A stretch of 64,000 nucleotides of DNA. It comes from Magnolia sinica. Its lineage: Eukaryota > Streptophyta > Magnoliopsida > Magnoliales > Magnoliaceae. The stretch is taken from the NCBI RefSeq assembly GCF_029962835.1, contig NC_080587.1, forward strand, positions 55,519,528-55,583,527, read 5' to 3'. How positions within the stretch are numbered: the stretch's first letter is position 1; each line of letters starts with the position of its first letter. Positions 36,328-48,873 of the stretch are shown one piece after another. The position numbers and the translations under genes are program-made. The notes below the pieces were generated by a model, which was not told where the DNA came from, did no database searches, and worked only from the letters and a program-made list of their open reading frames with translations.

Positions 36328-37380
36328 TCACATATACTTCATTGAAGACTTGTGACATTCCGTCAGATGGTCAAGTGAAACTTTTAACTCAACCACCTTC
36401 TCCTCTAAAGAACGAAGGCGATCTTTAAATTGAGACGGTTGAAAGTCTGGATCTGCCTCATCATCAGTTTCTAGTTCATCAAGGATGTCATCCATAGTAG
36501 TGTCTACAGGCAAGGTGTCTTCTTCTTCTTCAACATCTCCCTCATCTCGCTGACCAAGCAGATACTACAAGTTTATCTTGTTGATGTTGGAGTTATTAAA
36601 TGGAAGAACTACTATCGGTGCCTCAACAGGAGGAATGACCACATTGCAATGAATTGCAAGGGTAGTCATAAGATAGGAAAAATGAATATAGCCATGGCCA
36701 GGACGGCGACGAAATTGTATCATGCTGTAAAAAATCATAGAAGGAAGCCAGATAGGAATGCCAAACATTACAGAGTGAAGAATACGACACATAAAGGGAG
36801 TAAGCTCAGCCTTATTCCCAAACTTAGGATAGATATTAGAGATAAAAATGCGATGAAGAACTCTGTACTTGGGCAACATTTAATTGGCACGAAGGGTATT
36901 ACCTGAACTCCATTCGGCATTAAACCGACACAATTTGTGGGTAATTGTTCACCGTTCAGATTCAGTCATTCTCTCAACTAATGTAGGTATTGGAATAGCT
37001 TCATCATTTACATTTATGTCAAATAGACCTGAGATAAGATGTCTATCTACAGGGAATGTCCCTTCTCTAAAATTGATAGAGAATGTCAGATCATTAAGGG
37101 ATGCTTCACCTATAGATGCATACATAGCTTATAAAACTGAGCGGTATGCCGGTCCGCCCCAATTTAAAATATTTTCCCAACCAACAGAGGTAAGGATAGG
37201 AAGAAGCTGAAATGGAGCTAGATGATTGATATTAACTGTCTTTTCCATTATGACTTCTCTATTGCGAAGATCCCGAACATACTCCAGGTCTTCCTCCGGG
37301 GCCTATAGGGTTCTAACCCTAAGTGTAGATGCCTTAGAGGATGAGCCACGAGATACTCTCCTCTTAATTCTATGTTCTAT
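36328..37380 (-). pseudogene. Third ORF of element C (broken)
   Basis: The expected start codon at 37380 is ATA, followed by EHRIKRRVSRGSSSKAS, so the ATG is lost. VRTL then a stop and APEEDLEYVRDLRNREV, GWENILNWGGPAYRS, LTFSINFREGTFPVDRHLIS, VNDEAIPIPTLVERM, YRVLHRIFISNIYPKFGNK (36879 downward), GIPIWLPSMIFYSMIQFR, an acidic linker and coiled-coil-like SLEEKVVELKVSLDHL ending KYM at the TGA at 36328. The same TGA ends B. Hydrophobic residues of the core are kept despite decay. Confidence 0.72.
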
Positions 37381-37764
37381 TATAATGATTGTAATAGAGA
37401 AAATCAAAAATAGAAGATGAGTATGACAAGAAACAGATTTTTTTATATATCAAAAACCCTCTAAGAAAGGAATGGAAATCTCAAATCAACAACAAAATGA
37501 AGCATAAGATGCATACAAGAACCCAAATCTAAAAGAAAATCGAAAATGAGGCACTTACAATGACTCTATGGAGAGATGGGTTTAACGAGTCTAGTGAGAG
37601 CTTGTTGAGGAAGATGAAGAAAAATGAAGAAAAAGTGATTTTCTCCCATTTAGAGAAGTCCACCCACGCTCCTCAACTGGTCGAGTACATCCTTGAACAG
37701 TCGTGTCATACTTAAATTTGAAAATTTTTCAAAATTTTTGCATTAAAAAAAAACATGATTCAAT

Positions 37765-40486
37765 TAATTTGAAATACGCATACCAATATCATGTTTAAAT
37801 TTGGAAAATCTATTCCTGTCAAGTGGTTTAGTCATATTGTCAGCAAGTTGATTTTCGGTCTGGATATATTCTATAGAAATGCTTTTATCTTCAACCAATT
37901 CTCAAATATAATGATAAAGAATGTCTATATGCTTTGTACGAGAATGTTAGATGAGATTTTTTGAAATATTAATTACGCTAGAGTTATCGCAATACAAGAT
38001 CATTGTATCTTACACAATTCTGTAATTGTTTAACATCTTTTCATCCAAACCAGCTAAGCACATGCATTACCAACTGCAATGTATTTAGCTCAGCTATAGA
38101 TAAAGATACCAAACTTCGTTTTACCTACTTCATCCTTTGAAAGTTTAAGAGTCGTACTCATAGGAGTATCAAATTTCTTACCGTTCTTGAATCCAAACAT
38201 CTTAACCAAATTTAAGGTATATTTGGTTTGAAAAATGAAGATACCATCTTCTTGCTATTTAACTTGTAAGCCTAGAAAGTAATTCAATTCTCCAACCATA
38301 CGTATCTCGAACTTAGATTTCATAAGCTCTGCAAACTCAATGGATAGGTTAGTACTTGTAAAACCATAGATAATATCATGAACATATATCCGTACAATTA
38401 GTATGTGTTCATTAAACTTTTTAACAAATAAAGTTTTATCAACACTTCCCATAATAATAATTGCGCTGAGTAAAAACTTAGTCAGCTTCTCATATCACGC
38501 CCTGGGAGCTTGTTTTAGACCGTAAAGTGCCTTTTTAAGGCGATATACATGATTTCAGTGTTTAGGGTCCTCAAAACCCTTAGGTTGTTTAACATAAACC
38601 TCTTCATATAGATCACCGTTTAAGAATGCACTTTTAATATCCATTTGATATATCTTAAATTTTTTGAAGCAAGCAATGAATATAAATAATTTGATGAATT
38701 CAAGGCGAGCTACTGGTGCAAAAGTTTCATCATAATCGATTCCTTTTATTTGAGTGTATCCTTGTACAACCAGTCTATCCTTGTTTCCAATTATATTTCC
38801 CATTTTATCATATTTGTTTTTGAAAATCCATTTAGTTCCAATTATATGCTCATCAGATGGTCTTTAAACCAAATACCACACATCATTTCTTACGAATTGA
38901 TTTAACTCTTCTTACATGGCTACAATCCAATTTTCATCGGTAAGTGCTTCTTTTACATTGGCTGGTTTAATTTGAGAAGTAAAGCAAACATAATTGCAAA
39001 TATTCTCTAATTATTTTCTTATTCGCACACTAGTATGAGGATTATCTAATATCATATTAGTAGGATGGTCTTTGACTGATCTTAGTTCAATATTAACTAG
39101 ACTAGATGAAGAGTCAGGTTTCTCAATTAAGTTGACTTCATCATCTTCTATGCTAGGTGTGGGTGTGATCAGGTGATCATCAATTACAATATTAATGGAT
39201 TCCTAAATCACTCTTGTTCTCTTGTTAAGAACACAATATGCTCGACTATTCAGAGCATAATCCAAGAATATCCCTTCATCACTCTTAACTTCAAATTTCC
39301 TTCAATTTTCATAGTCATGTAATATGAAGAACTTACTTCCAAAAATTTGAAAGTACTTAACCATTGGTTTCTTATTGAACCACAACTCATAGGTTGTTCC
39401 ATCTTTTGATTTTCTTACATGCACACGATTTATAATATAACATGTAGTATTTATAGCTTCAACCCACTAGTTTTTGGGTAAATTCACGCTATTTAACATA
39501 ACATTGGCCATCTCTTGTAGCACTCTATTCTTTCTCTCAACAACCCCATTTTGTTGAGGTGTTTTAAGAATAGAAAACTCATGTCATATCCCATTATCAA
39601 TGTAGTATTTCTTAAAATTGGTATTCTCGAATTCAATACCATGATTTCTTCTGATCTTAATAACATTTATTTCTTTTTCAGTTTGAATTCGTTTTAGTAT
39701 TCTTTTGACTTTATCGAGAGTCTTAGATTTTTCTCTCATGAATGCTACCCAAGTAAATCTGGTAAAGTTATCAATAATAACCAGAAAGTACTTCTTTCCA
39801 CTTCAATTCTCCATTCTGGTCAGTCCAATTAGATCTATATGGAGAAGTTCAAGAGATTTGGTTGTGGTAGAGGAGTTCACTTTCTTATGACTACTCCTAG
39901 TTTGTTTCTCGATTTGGCATGCGCCACATATTTTATCAACTCTTTTTAGTTTGGGTAGACCTCGAATAAGATCAATTTTGCTCAATCTATAAACGTTTCG
40001 GTAGTTAACATGTCCAAGACGTTTATACAATAATTCTGTTTCGTCTGTTTAGACCATGTAACATGAAAATATAGAAGAGTAAGACTCACTGATAATATAT
40101 CAATTTTCAGAAGACCTACGACCATTTAATATCACATAACCATTCTCATTTGAAATCTTGCATCCTTGATTAGTAAATTTTACACTATGTCTGTTATCGC
40201 AGATTTGATATATACTTAGAAGATTGTGTTTAAGACCTTCAACATATAAAACGTTTTCAAAAGGAGGAAGGTTAGAGAGTTTAACAGTACCTTAACCGAT
40301 AATCCTACAGTTGCTTCCATCACCAAAAGTAACTGAGCCATCATTCATTTCTTTGTAGTTGGTGAATATATCTTTGTCACCTGTCATATGTCTTGAACAT
40401 CCACTATCTAGGTACCGTGTTAAATGGCTAGAAGCTTTAAAGGTAGTGTGGGCAACAAGATAAGTAACTTTTGGAATCCATTTCAT
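37765..40486 (-). pseudogene. pol of element C
   Basis: Protease YLDSGCSRHMTGDKDIF with intact DSG (40486-40292); integrase zinc part RLGHVNYRNVYRLSK and ICGACQIEKQ (40030-39803); decayed integrase core; RT blocks [19 protein letters not shown] and [19 protein letters not shown] (38803-38555). The catalytic RT box is YVHD instead of YVDD (near 38383). RNase H is mostly deleted: at about 38122 the text jumps from the STAEAEY area to the RT connection region, removing roughly 300 bp relative to B. The terminal MTKPLDRNRFSKFKHD block remains near 37800. Confidence 0.8.
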
Positions 40487-42215
40487 TGTAGTTCTGGGTT
40501 TAGGAGTACCATTGGTCTTTTTTGGTTTGTGAGAGTTGAAATTTCTTTGTCATCAACTCTAATAACATTGGAGATAGATTTGAGAAGCTCTTTAAGTAAG
40601 TCTACTATTTTTTCAGCTAAGGGATTGTATATTTGATTTCTAAAGTTGATGTTATCTGAATTAACTTTAAAAGCTTGAAAAGGTTTTGAATTTTTAATAT
40701 TGTTTTGGTTATTATTTTTCAAATTCTTACCTTTTGAGTTTAAAGATTCTCCTTTTACAAATATAAGAGATGCATTCTTATTTTCCAGTGGAGTATCTTT
40801 AATATAGCCAAGACTCGATTTATCACTACACTTTCTGGATGCGGTTAATAATTTTTCCAACTTAGGGTCTCCATGGGCATATCTCCAAGTGTCCTTAGAA
40901 CTCAATAGAGAAGAAACTTCAAGTTTTAAATTCTCATTTTCTATTCTAAAATTTTCAAATTCGAAGTTTTGAAACTTAAATCAAGTTTTGCTTTTTTTAT
41001 AACAATTAGAGAGATGAGATTTTTCCAAAACAATATTTTCAAGTTCTTCTTTTAATTTAAGAAAATTTTCTTTTTGAATCTTTACTTGACAGCTATTTTG
41101 TAACTTTCCCTGTATAGGGCATTGTAGGCATCTTGAAGATCATCTTCATTTTCATTTTCAGGGTCACTCCAAAGATTCTCATGATCAAATAAGTTACAAC
41201 TATCTGAGGAGGTGACTTTGGCTATAGTTATTAGGGCCTTTACTTCATTTGAAGTATCCTGTTCTGATTCATCTGACTCAGAAGAACTTTCAGAGCTGGA
41301 TGATTCATCCTAAGTAGCTATCATGCCCTTTCTCTTTGACTTATCCCTTTTGGGACATTTATTTTCCAAATGCCCATATTCATCGCCCTTCCTCTTATCA
41401 GAAGGTTTTTGAAAATCAACTCTCTTCTTACTTTTGAAAATCCTGTAAAACTTTTTAGCAAGTAAACCCATATCATCCTCTGTATCTTCAATATCAAAAT
41501 TAACATTATTATCTTTTGAAATAGATTTGGATGACTTAAGGGCAATGAACTTACCTTTGAGAGCTTTAAAATTTAACTCGTATGTTTGAAGAGAACCAAC
41601 TAACTCATTAACCTTCATTTGATCAGTGTCTCTTAGTTCCTGAATGACAATAACTTTAGAATTGAACCTCTTAGGAAGAGACCACAGTATTTTAGCACAA
41701 ACTTTGCTTTCTGGGATTCCATCTCTTAGACCCACATAGAATTAACTATGTCATTTAATTTCATATAGAAGTCCATGAAAGTCTCATTTTCTTCAATACG
41801 AATTTCCTCAAACCTTGTAGCGAGGATTTGAACTTTAGATTTCTTGACAATGGTAGTTCCTTCGTGTGTCATTTCAAGAATATCCCAGGCTTGTTTAGTT
41901 GTATCACATGAAATAATTCTTTTGAATTCATCAAGTGATAGAGCACATGCAATTGCATTTAAAGCCTTAACATTTGCACTTCTTTCATTTTTCTAAGGTA
42001 TATTTCATAAATAAAAAGGAGTTTCTTTTAATGGACTTGGTTCCATCACTGCCTAGAACCTCAGACATAGGTGGTTTCCATTAGGTTACCGTGGCTTGCC
42101 ACATGCTTTCATCTATGCATTTTAAGAAAATCCTCATTCTAGCTTTCCAATAAGCATAATTTGAACTATCAAAGGATGGTAGCTTGGTAATAGACAAGCT
42201 ATCAAAATTTGACAT
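40487..42215 (-). pseudogene. gag of element C
   Basis: ATG at 42215 (MSNFDSLSITKLPSFDSSNY). The open block 41735-41310 has SKVCAKILWSLPKRFNSKV, TYELNFKALKGK and the basic KSKKRVDFQKP. The zinc knuckle has lost its first half: KGDEYGHLENKCPKRD keeps only H and the last C, through a deletion of about 70 bp relative to B. The 40905-40483 block holds the post-knuckle region (SSKDTWRYAHGDPKLEKLL, LAEKIVDLLKELLKS). Confidence 0.78.
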
Positions 42216-43721
42216 AATTAAAGAACTGAAAGATTAAATAAATCAGAACTAATCAAAGATCTCAGCTGTAATAATATTAAGAAATTGATTGAAACCTTGT
42301 TCAAAGGACAACCTTACACCAAAAACAGATGTTTTAGGTAGGACAACCTGATTTCTTAAACTATTATAAGCATTCACCACATGTACATGAAAGGATTACA
42401 ACCATTCAATACATATACATCACATACATCATTCACCACAAAACACCAGAAGTTATAGTGGTTCGGTGTGTACACCAACTGTTCCCAAACAACCACACCT
42501 ATTCCACTCCTAATAATCACAACCCATGTTGATATTGGTGTTCATAATAATCAAGGTTTTCTCAAGTTCACCTTAAAACATATACAGTTGTGTTTTCAAA
42601 TGCGCTATCACAATCAAAATCCCACACTAAGATTTTCTAGTTATCTCAGTCAAAACCAATATAGAGATTTTCTGGATATCTCAAGAAACCAAAAATGAAT
42701 AAAGAATACTTATCTTCTTCTGAAGACGCTCTTTGATATAGCCTGTCGAACCGCTTCTCTTGATGTAGAAATGTTCAATGTCCAATAACACAATCAACGG
42801 TTCTAGGTTCTAAATTGATTTTAAATTAATCTAAACCTTGGGCTACTTTTTTGAATTCCTTATATCTCACGAGGTAGAGTACGAAGTCCCTTTTAAAACA
42901 TAAGATTCATAAAAGAGATCAAGGAATTACAAAAAAAAAAAAAAAAAACTATTAAAAGATTTAAAATTACCATGCTATAGCTTGAAAATGACGGGGACTT
43001 TTCTCTCTCAAAGTGAAGGCTTTTCGTGGCTTTTATGAATGAATTAAAATAAGAAAACATCTCTATTTGTAGGCTATAAATTGGTTGCTTGGTTGCTTCA
43101 ACTAGTCTAAGGTCTCCTTCGACTCGTCTAAGAATCAACCAAATTTCAAATTTTGGGCCCGAAATTTAGAAACGAATCTGCGTAACCATGACCGGTCGAG
43201 CAGACTGCACGACCGGTCGAGCGGACCTCATGAGCGGTCATGCATAGCCCCCAATCGGTCGAGCACCTTGGACCCAAAAATTGATGCTCACTGGATTTCG
43301 AGGCGTGCCATTTGGACTGGTCGAAGATTTCTTAGACTGGTTGAACTAGAGCTTGGACTAGTCGAACTTAGGGTTGGACTAGTCGAACCAAAGTCTAACT
43401 CAATAATAAAAACCCATGGATGTTTAGCATATAAAAGGACCTAAGACTAGGGTCTTTCTAGGGTTAAGTATACTTGAAATTATTGGACATTGAAGTATAT
43501 ACCATGAAACTTGAATCTTCAGTAGCATTAAGTGGATCTTCTACTTGAAGTAAATTAGTAGTTGTAGCTTGATCTTGAACTTGACATGAAGTAGAACTCA
43601 AACTTGAAGTAACTATCTTCATGTCTTGCACATTCCATCACATGAGTGAGTCACACTATAAGCTATTTTGTCTAATTAAAATTTGACAAATAAGGGTGCT
43701 TTATACAACACAGCACTTACA
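42216..43721 (-). repeat. 5' LTR of element C (internally truncated)
   Basis: Matches the 3' LTR from 34173 onward but lacks its first ~63 bp and a ~70-bp internal piece near 42357. It joins gag at ...GACAT|AATTAAAGAACTG. TATA-like CTACAAATAG on minus at 43063-43072. It ends CACTTACA at 43721. Confidence 0.82.
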
Positions 43722-44298
43722 TAACCCAACAATACTCATATGCAAGGTGTCATTCATAATACTATGAAAACTTTTCAAGAAACTTATTAAGCTAATCAAA
43801 TCCTCATAATCTATATCTTAACATGGCCTTAAAATCCAATTAAAGTAACTTTATTAGGACAACATCATACTTTTGATGAAAGTCAACATATCTCCTTAAA
43901 TTAAGGAGAGGTAGGGCACCTAACCCCCTTCTAGAAGTCATTAGTAGGAGTTTCTTAAACACATTTAAGGGCAACCAAATATAACTAACTAGTGTAATGA
44001 GTAATTATTACTTAACTAATAAAATTTCATATTACCAAAGTCAAAAAGCTCTTGTTAAATCAAGGAGAGTCTAGTATTTCGTTTCCAACTTTTCTAAAAA
44101 GTTGACTGTTACCTAGTTAAGGGTCATTAGAACCTTTTAAACATGCTTAAGTGGGATAAAGTCTCCTTAAAATAAGGATGACCTTTCACCTATACCAATT
44201 TTAGAAACTACTTCCCTAATCACCCTCAACTATATAAATAAGCACACTCTAACACAAATTTGGGCCACCTTTTGTGCCTAAATTCCAATCCATACTAA
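43722..44298. other. Gene-free AT-rich flank
   Basis: No coding signal. Short hairpin-like CTCCTTAAATTAAGGAG near 43891 is the only structure noted. Confidence 0.5.
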
Positions 44299-44663
44299 TA
44301 AGGGTGCACAAAGAACCAGTAGAATCGTGGAACTAGACTGGAATCGACTAAACTGTACGGTTTAGTCCTGTTCTAGAGTGCACTGGTTCCGGTTCCGGTT
44401 TCAAAAATCAAAGAACAGTTTAGTTTGTTCGGTTCTTGGTTTGGGGTACATAGAACCAAACCGTGGAACCGAACCTATATTTTAAAAAATAAAAAAAATC
44501 CTAATACCCTTCTCACCCATTCACACTGACCCTGCTGCGGCTACCCCCAATCCCCCTCTATTCTCTTTCACTTCATGGCTCTCTCTCTCTCTCTCGATGG
44601 TCCTCTCTCTCTAGCTGGTTCTCTCTCTCTCTCTCTCTCTGATCCTCTCTCTCTCTCTCACTG

Positions 44664-44698
<35 letters not shown>

Positions 44699-44946
44699 AT
44701 CTCTCTCTCTCTCATTAGTCCTCTCTCTCTCTCACAGGTTCTCTCTCCCAGAACCATGGAACCGATCCAGAATAGAACTAGTTTTAACGGTTTAGTTCTA
44801 GGGTGCTAACGGTCTAGTTCTGGTTCCGATTCAGTTCTAGGGTGCTAACGGTCTAGTTTAAGTTCCGATTATCCTAGAACCATTAACAACGGTTCCGTTC
44901 TGGTTTCACCCGAGAACCGAACCGAACTGACCTATGTGCACCCCTA
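44299..44946. mobile_element. Non-autonomous hAT-like element
   Basis: Terminal inverted repeats TAAGGGTGCACA (44299-44310) and TGTGCACCCCTA (44935-44946) match at 11 of 12 positions. The flanks CATACTAA and CTTGCTAA agree at 6 of 8, consistent with an 8-bp hAT target duplication. The interior has GGTTCCGGTT / GAACCGAACC subterminal words and a central block of (CT)n runs (44581-44740). No transposase. Confidence 0.6.
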
Positions 44947-45118
44947 CTTGCTAAATGCCTTTAAAGCTAAGAGATATGGAGAGAGGAGGAGGAGGTGGGC
45001 CACACATCAAGGCCTTACAACAAGACCATCCAATTACTTTGAGGAGATCCATACCATCAACCAAGTGAGTACACCCTCTCCATTCATCACTTTTTTGTTT
45101 GTTTCTTTATATAAGATA

Positions 45119-45152
<34 letters not shown>

Positions 45153-45242
45153 TGGGACCACTGGTAATGTGCCCCACTATGATGTTGGTATGCCTTCCCA
45201 TACCATCCACCTATTCATTAATTGTCATACATGTGGCTGGTT

Positions 45243-45289
<47 letters not shown>

Positions 45290-46629
45290 TGGGGAAGTCA
45301 CTAGACTATCCAGTGTTATAAGGGAAACCCCTTTTAGGCATTATAGTGGAGACCCACTCACCAGCCCTGCTTTGCCCAATGTCAATGCATTAACGTATTT
45401 AGTCAGTAAATACATCTTTTAGTTTAAAAGTAGGCAAAGTTTTTTTTTTTTTTTTTATTGCAACGGCTTAAATGTTCATTTATTCAATTCTCATTAACAG
45501 TCATCAGGATATGAATCAATACAAAAAAGAATCATCATAGTATGTTATCAAAGCTATACAATAGGAAATTAATCATCGCTACTATGATAATCGTAACACA
45601 CATATCTCCAATCTTAACCGTACATGTATGACACACGTTGGGATTCACTCACCTATTCGTGGTAAGGTTGAATCCATCAAATAGTCAAATGCATAAGTAT
45701 TAATGCTCTGAAGTCCTATTAATATTATTTAACATAATACAAATTAAATTAAACTATATCATTATGTGGGGTCCACCTTTTTTCAAACTAAGATGGTCCA
45801 CAATTAATCCTTATAGCCTTAGTCAATAACTATTTCAGTTATAAGCCGAAGTAGGGAACTGTCGGTCGATGTCGTCGATCGATCGAGCCAACTCGAGAGC
45901 CCTTCAATCAATCCACCATGGATCAATGATATTCTAATTTAGCTTGTAATTAATTCTTTGGACACTTTTGGTCATTCTTGATCGATCAAACTTGGTTGGA
46001 TTAAATCAATTTGCTCACTGGATAAAAATAGTAAACTTCGATCGATCAAGATGGCGTGAGGTTCTCCTCGATTGATTGAACCTCAATGTAGATTAATCGA
46101 AATGAATCTCAAATTATGGTTTTTGGTCTCAGGACATAAATTGACTTCATTGATCGATCGAATTCGGACAAGTTCAATCTATTACACGATCTAATTTTTT
46201 GAAAGTTTTAAGGTTCTCCCATTTTTCCTTATTTTCTTGATTGTAATTGCTTTTAGGGTTTGGGTTCAACACATCCAGTGATTTTTCTTATTGTCATATT
46301 TAAGATTACCAAAGGATCATTTGAATCTTAAACACCAAAAATTCATAACTAGAAGTTGAAAAATGTTTTTTGATATAAAGTATTGTTATATAGACAATTT
46401 ACAATTCATTGTGGGAAATCCTTTAGTCAGATCACTCTAGAATTCGAGGTCCTGACATGATGAGGCTTTAGGATCCTCTGATTTGAATTTTCTTAGACTA
46501 ATTCAGCTGGTTTTTTCCTATAGTGGATCACCCAACATACAAAATTTATGCAAAAATTGTTATTTTTAAAAACTTCTACATGGATTGAAACGATGGGCAT
46601 ATGGTTAATCCATTACACCCATGGGTTAG
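44947..46629. other. Gene-free stretch with microsatellites
   Basis: (GAT)n at about 45120-45150, (GT)n at about 45243-45283 and a poly(T) run near 45440-45458. Between 45865 and 46175 there are several CGATCGATC-type words (TCGATCGATCGAG, GATCGATCAA), reminiscent of the palindrome arrays of the Copia LTRs and possibly an old LTR fragment. No protein-coding signal. Confidence 0.45.
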
Positions 46630-46712
46630 ATCCAGGGTTTTAGAATAGGACTATGAAAAACTAAAAGGATAAATCTAAAAAACCTACCGACGAAGGCTCT
46701 TCTTTCCTAAGG

Positions 46713-46759
<47 letters not shown>

Positions 46760-47695
46760 CTCGTAGGTTTAGGGTTTTCTAAATTTCCTATAGCTCTTCC
46801 CTTATAATAGATAGATCCTCCATTATATAAGATTTTACCGGATTTTTTTTTTTTTTTTTTGTGGGTTTTGACAAAACAAAATTCCTATAACGTTGGGAGT
46901 TAATCTCCTGACTTATCCCTCTACCGAGAGTGCTTCAACTGACTAGCTTTTTTTTTTGGTTCTACTAACTAGCTAAGTGCTTGGTTTTGTTAATAAAAAA
47001 CAAATCAAATTATTATTTTGTTTAATCAGGGTCATTATAATAGAAATGTCAATTCTTCAATTTATATTTCAACGAAAACCCTGAGAGAAATTAGAGAAGG
47101 AAAAATTGAAAGTCAGGAGTGATGGGGGTTAGGGTTCTTTGTCCCCCCATTTAAAGTTGGATTTAATTGTTGGTGGACTAAGATCATCAAAGTGTAAATG
47201 AAGTGGCAAATAGAGAACCATAAACATTACCAAACTCCACACTTGAACATATTGGGTAAGGGTGGAGGGACACTCACAACTCACACTATAAACACCTCGA
47301 TGAGAGAATATATTAGGGAGAAAATATATTACTGCTCCCGATATTCGAACACATGACCTTCCACTCTGATACCATGTCAAACAAACACTTTCTCTAAAAG
47401 ATCGAGCTGTTAAGGATGGTGTATCAATATATGAATTTAACAATAAATGCTTTATATTATTCTCCTTTTTACCTTGTTTCAAGGCTAATGCATTCGTTTT
47501 TCAAAGATCAGATGGATAGACCTAGAAATTAAAGGTTGGGTCCACAATGTGGATGGTCTAGATCCATGACCACATTTCTATTTCTTAAAATCTCCCATAA
47601 TAAGATCAAATTGACTATATAGCAGCATGGGGAGTTGATGGTGGGTCCACTTGATGGGTGATCCACATCCATGTTCGGACCTCTTAGCCATAAAT
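46630..47695. repeat. Tandem duplication, copy 1 left part
   Basis: 46670-47050 and 47575-47695 match 55727-56116 and 56117-56230 (shared: GAAGGCTCTTCTTTCC, TTTGACAAAACAAAATTCCTAT, AAGATCAAATTGACTAT, TTAGCCATAAAT). A piece at about 47051-47574 is absent from copy 2 and contains a minus-strand TGGTATCAGAG (47364-47374) like a primer site of a small LTR element. Copy 1 is broken at 47695 by the CACTA transposon and resumes at 55140. Confidence 0.7.
47364..47374 (-). promoter_or_regulatory. Primer-site-like word in a small insertion
   Basis: Minus strand TGGTATCAGAG preceded by GTGTTTGTTTGACA, inside a ~525-bp piece present in only one copy of the tandem duplication. It may be a TRIM-type or other short LTR element. 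Termini not resolved. Confidence 0.3.
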
Positions 47696-48000
47696 CACTA
47701 CAAGAATTGGGACCTTTAGAGGTGCTTGAAAGCGCCACTAAAAGACCCTAAAGGCGCCGGTGAATGCTTTAGCGGCGCTAGTCAAGCGCCGTTAAATGGG
47801 TATGTCAGTAAAAGTAGTGGTGGCGCTAGGTGACTTTTACCGGCACTTGTATGAGCGCCACTAATTATAGTTTTTCTGACGCGAATAAGCACCTGTAAAA
47901 GTCACTCCGAGCGCCAGTAAAAGTGATTTTTGGACACTTTTTCTCATGAAAAAGCGCTGTAAGATTTCTACACAAGCGCCGGTAAAAGCATTTGTATGGA
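47696..48000. repeat. CACTA left terminal and subterminal repeats
   Basis: Terminal CACTACAAGAA followed by about ten copies of GCGCC/GGCGC words, several as GCGCC.GTAAAAG or CTTTTACCGGC. In CACTA elements such subterminal motifs are bound by the element-encoded DNA-binding protein. Confidence 0.75.
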
Positions 48001-48202
48001 TTTGAGAGGCCTTAGCATGCTAGTAATTTTTATATAATTCAAATGAAACTATATTTTTAAAATATTTAAAACATAAAATGATGCAATATAAAATAAAACT
48101 GAATATTAAAAAAAATTTATATTACTAGACAATAAAAAAAATATAATATTTATTACAATAAATTGAAAATGGTCTTCAATATAAATAAATAAAAACAAAT
48201 CC

Positions 48203-48660
48203 ATCTATCAAAAAAGTTCTTGCCCTCTCCTGGACTTTCAAGCTCCTGTTGCCAAGGAGATGTTTGACAGTTTCCACAATTCCTCAAGCAGTTAAGTTCT
48301 CATCTAGAGGCAGCTTCTCAAGTGCTCCTAGCGCTGCACTGATTGATTCTTCCACAGAACTATCACTTGTGCCACCACTGCACTTGGAGCCATTGGTTGA
48401 GAAACCTATGCCCGTCTAACTGAAGAAAATGATTAAGGCAACCATTCTTCTCTGTTGTTGATAAGGTACTTGCTACAATTGACCATTGTCTGGATGCATT
48501 ACCTACATTCTTCGTAATATTTTCTCTCTGCCTCTACATAACAGCAACCAGCTCTTTGACTCTAGCAAGGTTTGTGAGGCCATCTTTCATCTCAATTGGG
48601 GTGAGGAAATCTTCTAACGTCATATTGCCTTCATGCACCTGCTAGGTACTTCAAACACGC
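48203..48660 (-). pseudogene. Captured TFIIS N-terminal-domain gene fragment
   Basis: The minus strand reads MTLEDFLTPIEMKDGLTN (ATG at 48623), then ARVKELVAVM, stop, NVGNASRQWSIVAST and KNGCLNHFLQLDG. After a frameshift it continues SVEESISAALGALEKLPL, DENL, stop, GIVETVKHLLGNRSLKVQER and ARTFLIDGF. The latter half has the pattern of the TFIIS N-terminal (LW) helical bundle of plant transcription-elongation-related proteins. Two stops and one frameshift make it a pseudogene. It lies last in the minus-strand order of captured fragments. Assignment is from pattern memory; it could be another member of the same fold. Confidence 0.6.
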
Positions 48661-48873
48661 TAATACTCTCATCATCTGCTATTTCTGCAATACACATCTT
48701 AAATTTGATGAGTTGGCTAAAAAATATTAATGTTAATTGATAAGTAATACCAAATAATCCTGAAAGTAAGGGATAAGGTGAGGTGAGTCACAAGTTTAGT
48801 GAACAACAAGATATGTCACATTCTAGGATGAAAAACCAAGCACCGATTATTTTAGAATTCATGTAGTGATTAC

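Larger units (their letters stand above)
34110..43721 (-). mobile_element. Element C: Sirevirus-like Copia retrotransposon
   Basis: Minus-strand layout as in A and B: 5' LTR 42216-43721, gag, pol, third ORF, 3' LTR 34110-35773. A deletion joins the gag start codon directly to the interior of the 5' LTR, removing leader and primer site. A second deletion removes most of RNase H. Possible target duplications are GAACC/TAACC. Confidence 0.85.

Noticed and set aside
45118..45304. ORF with poly-aspartate and CVCVCV runs
   Set aside because: Comes from (GAT)n and (GT)n microsatellites.
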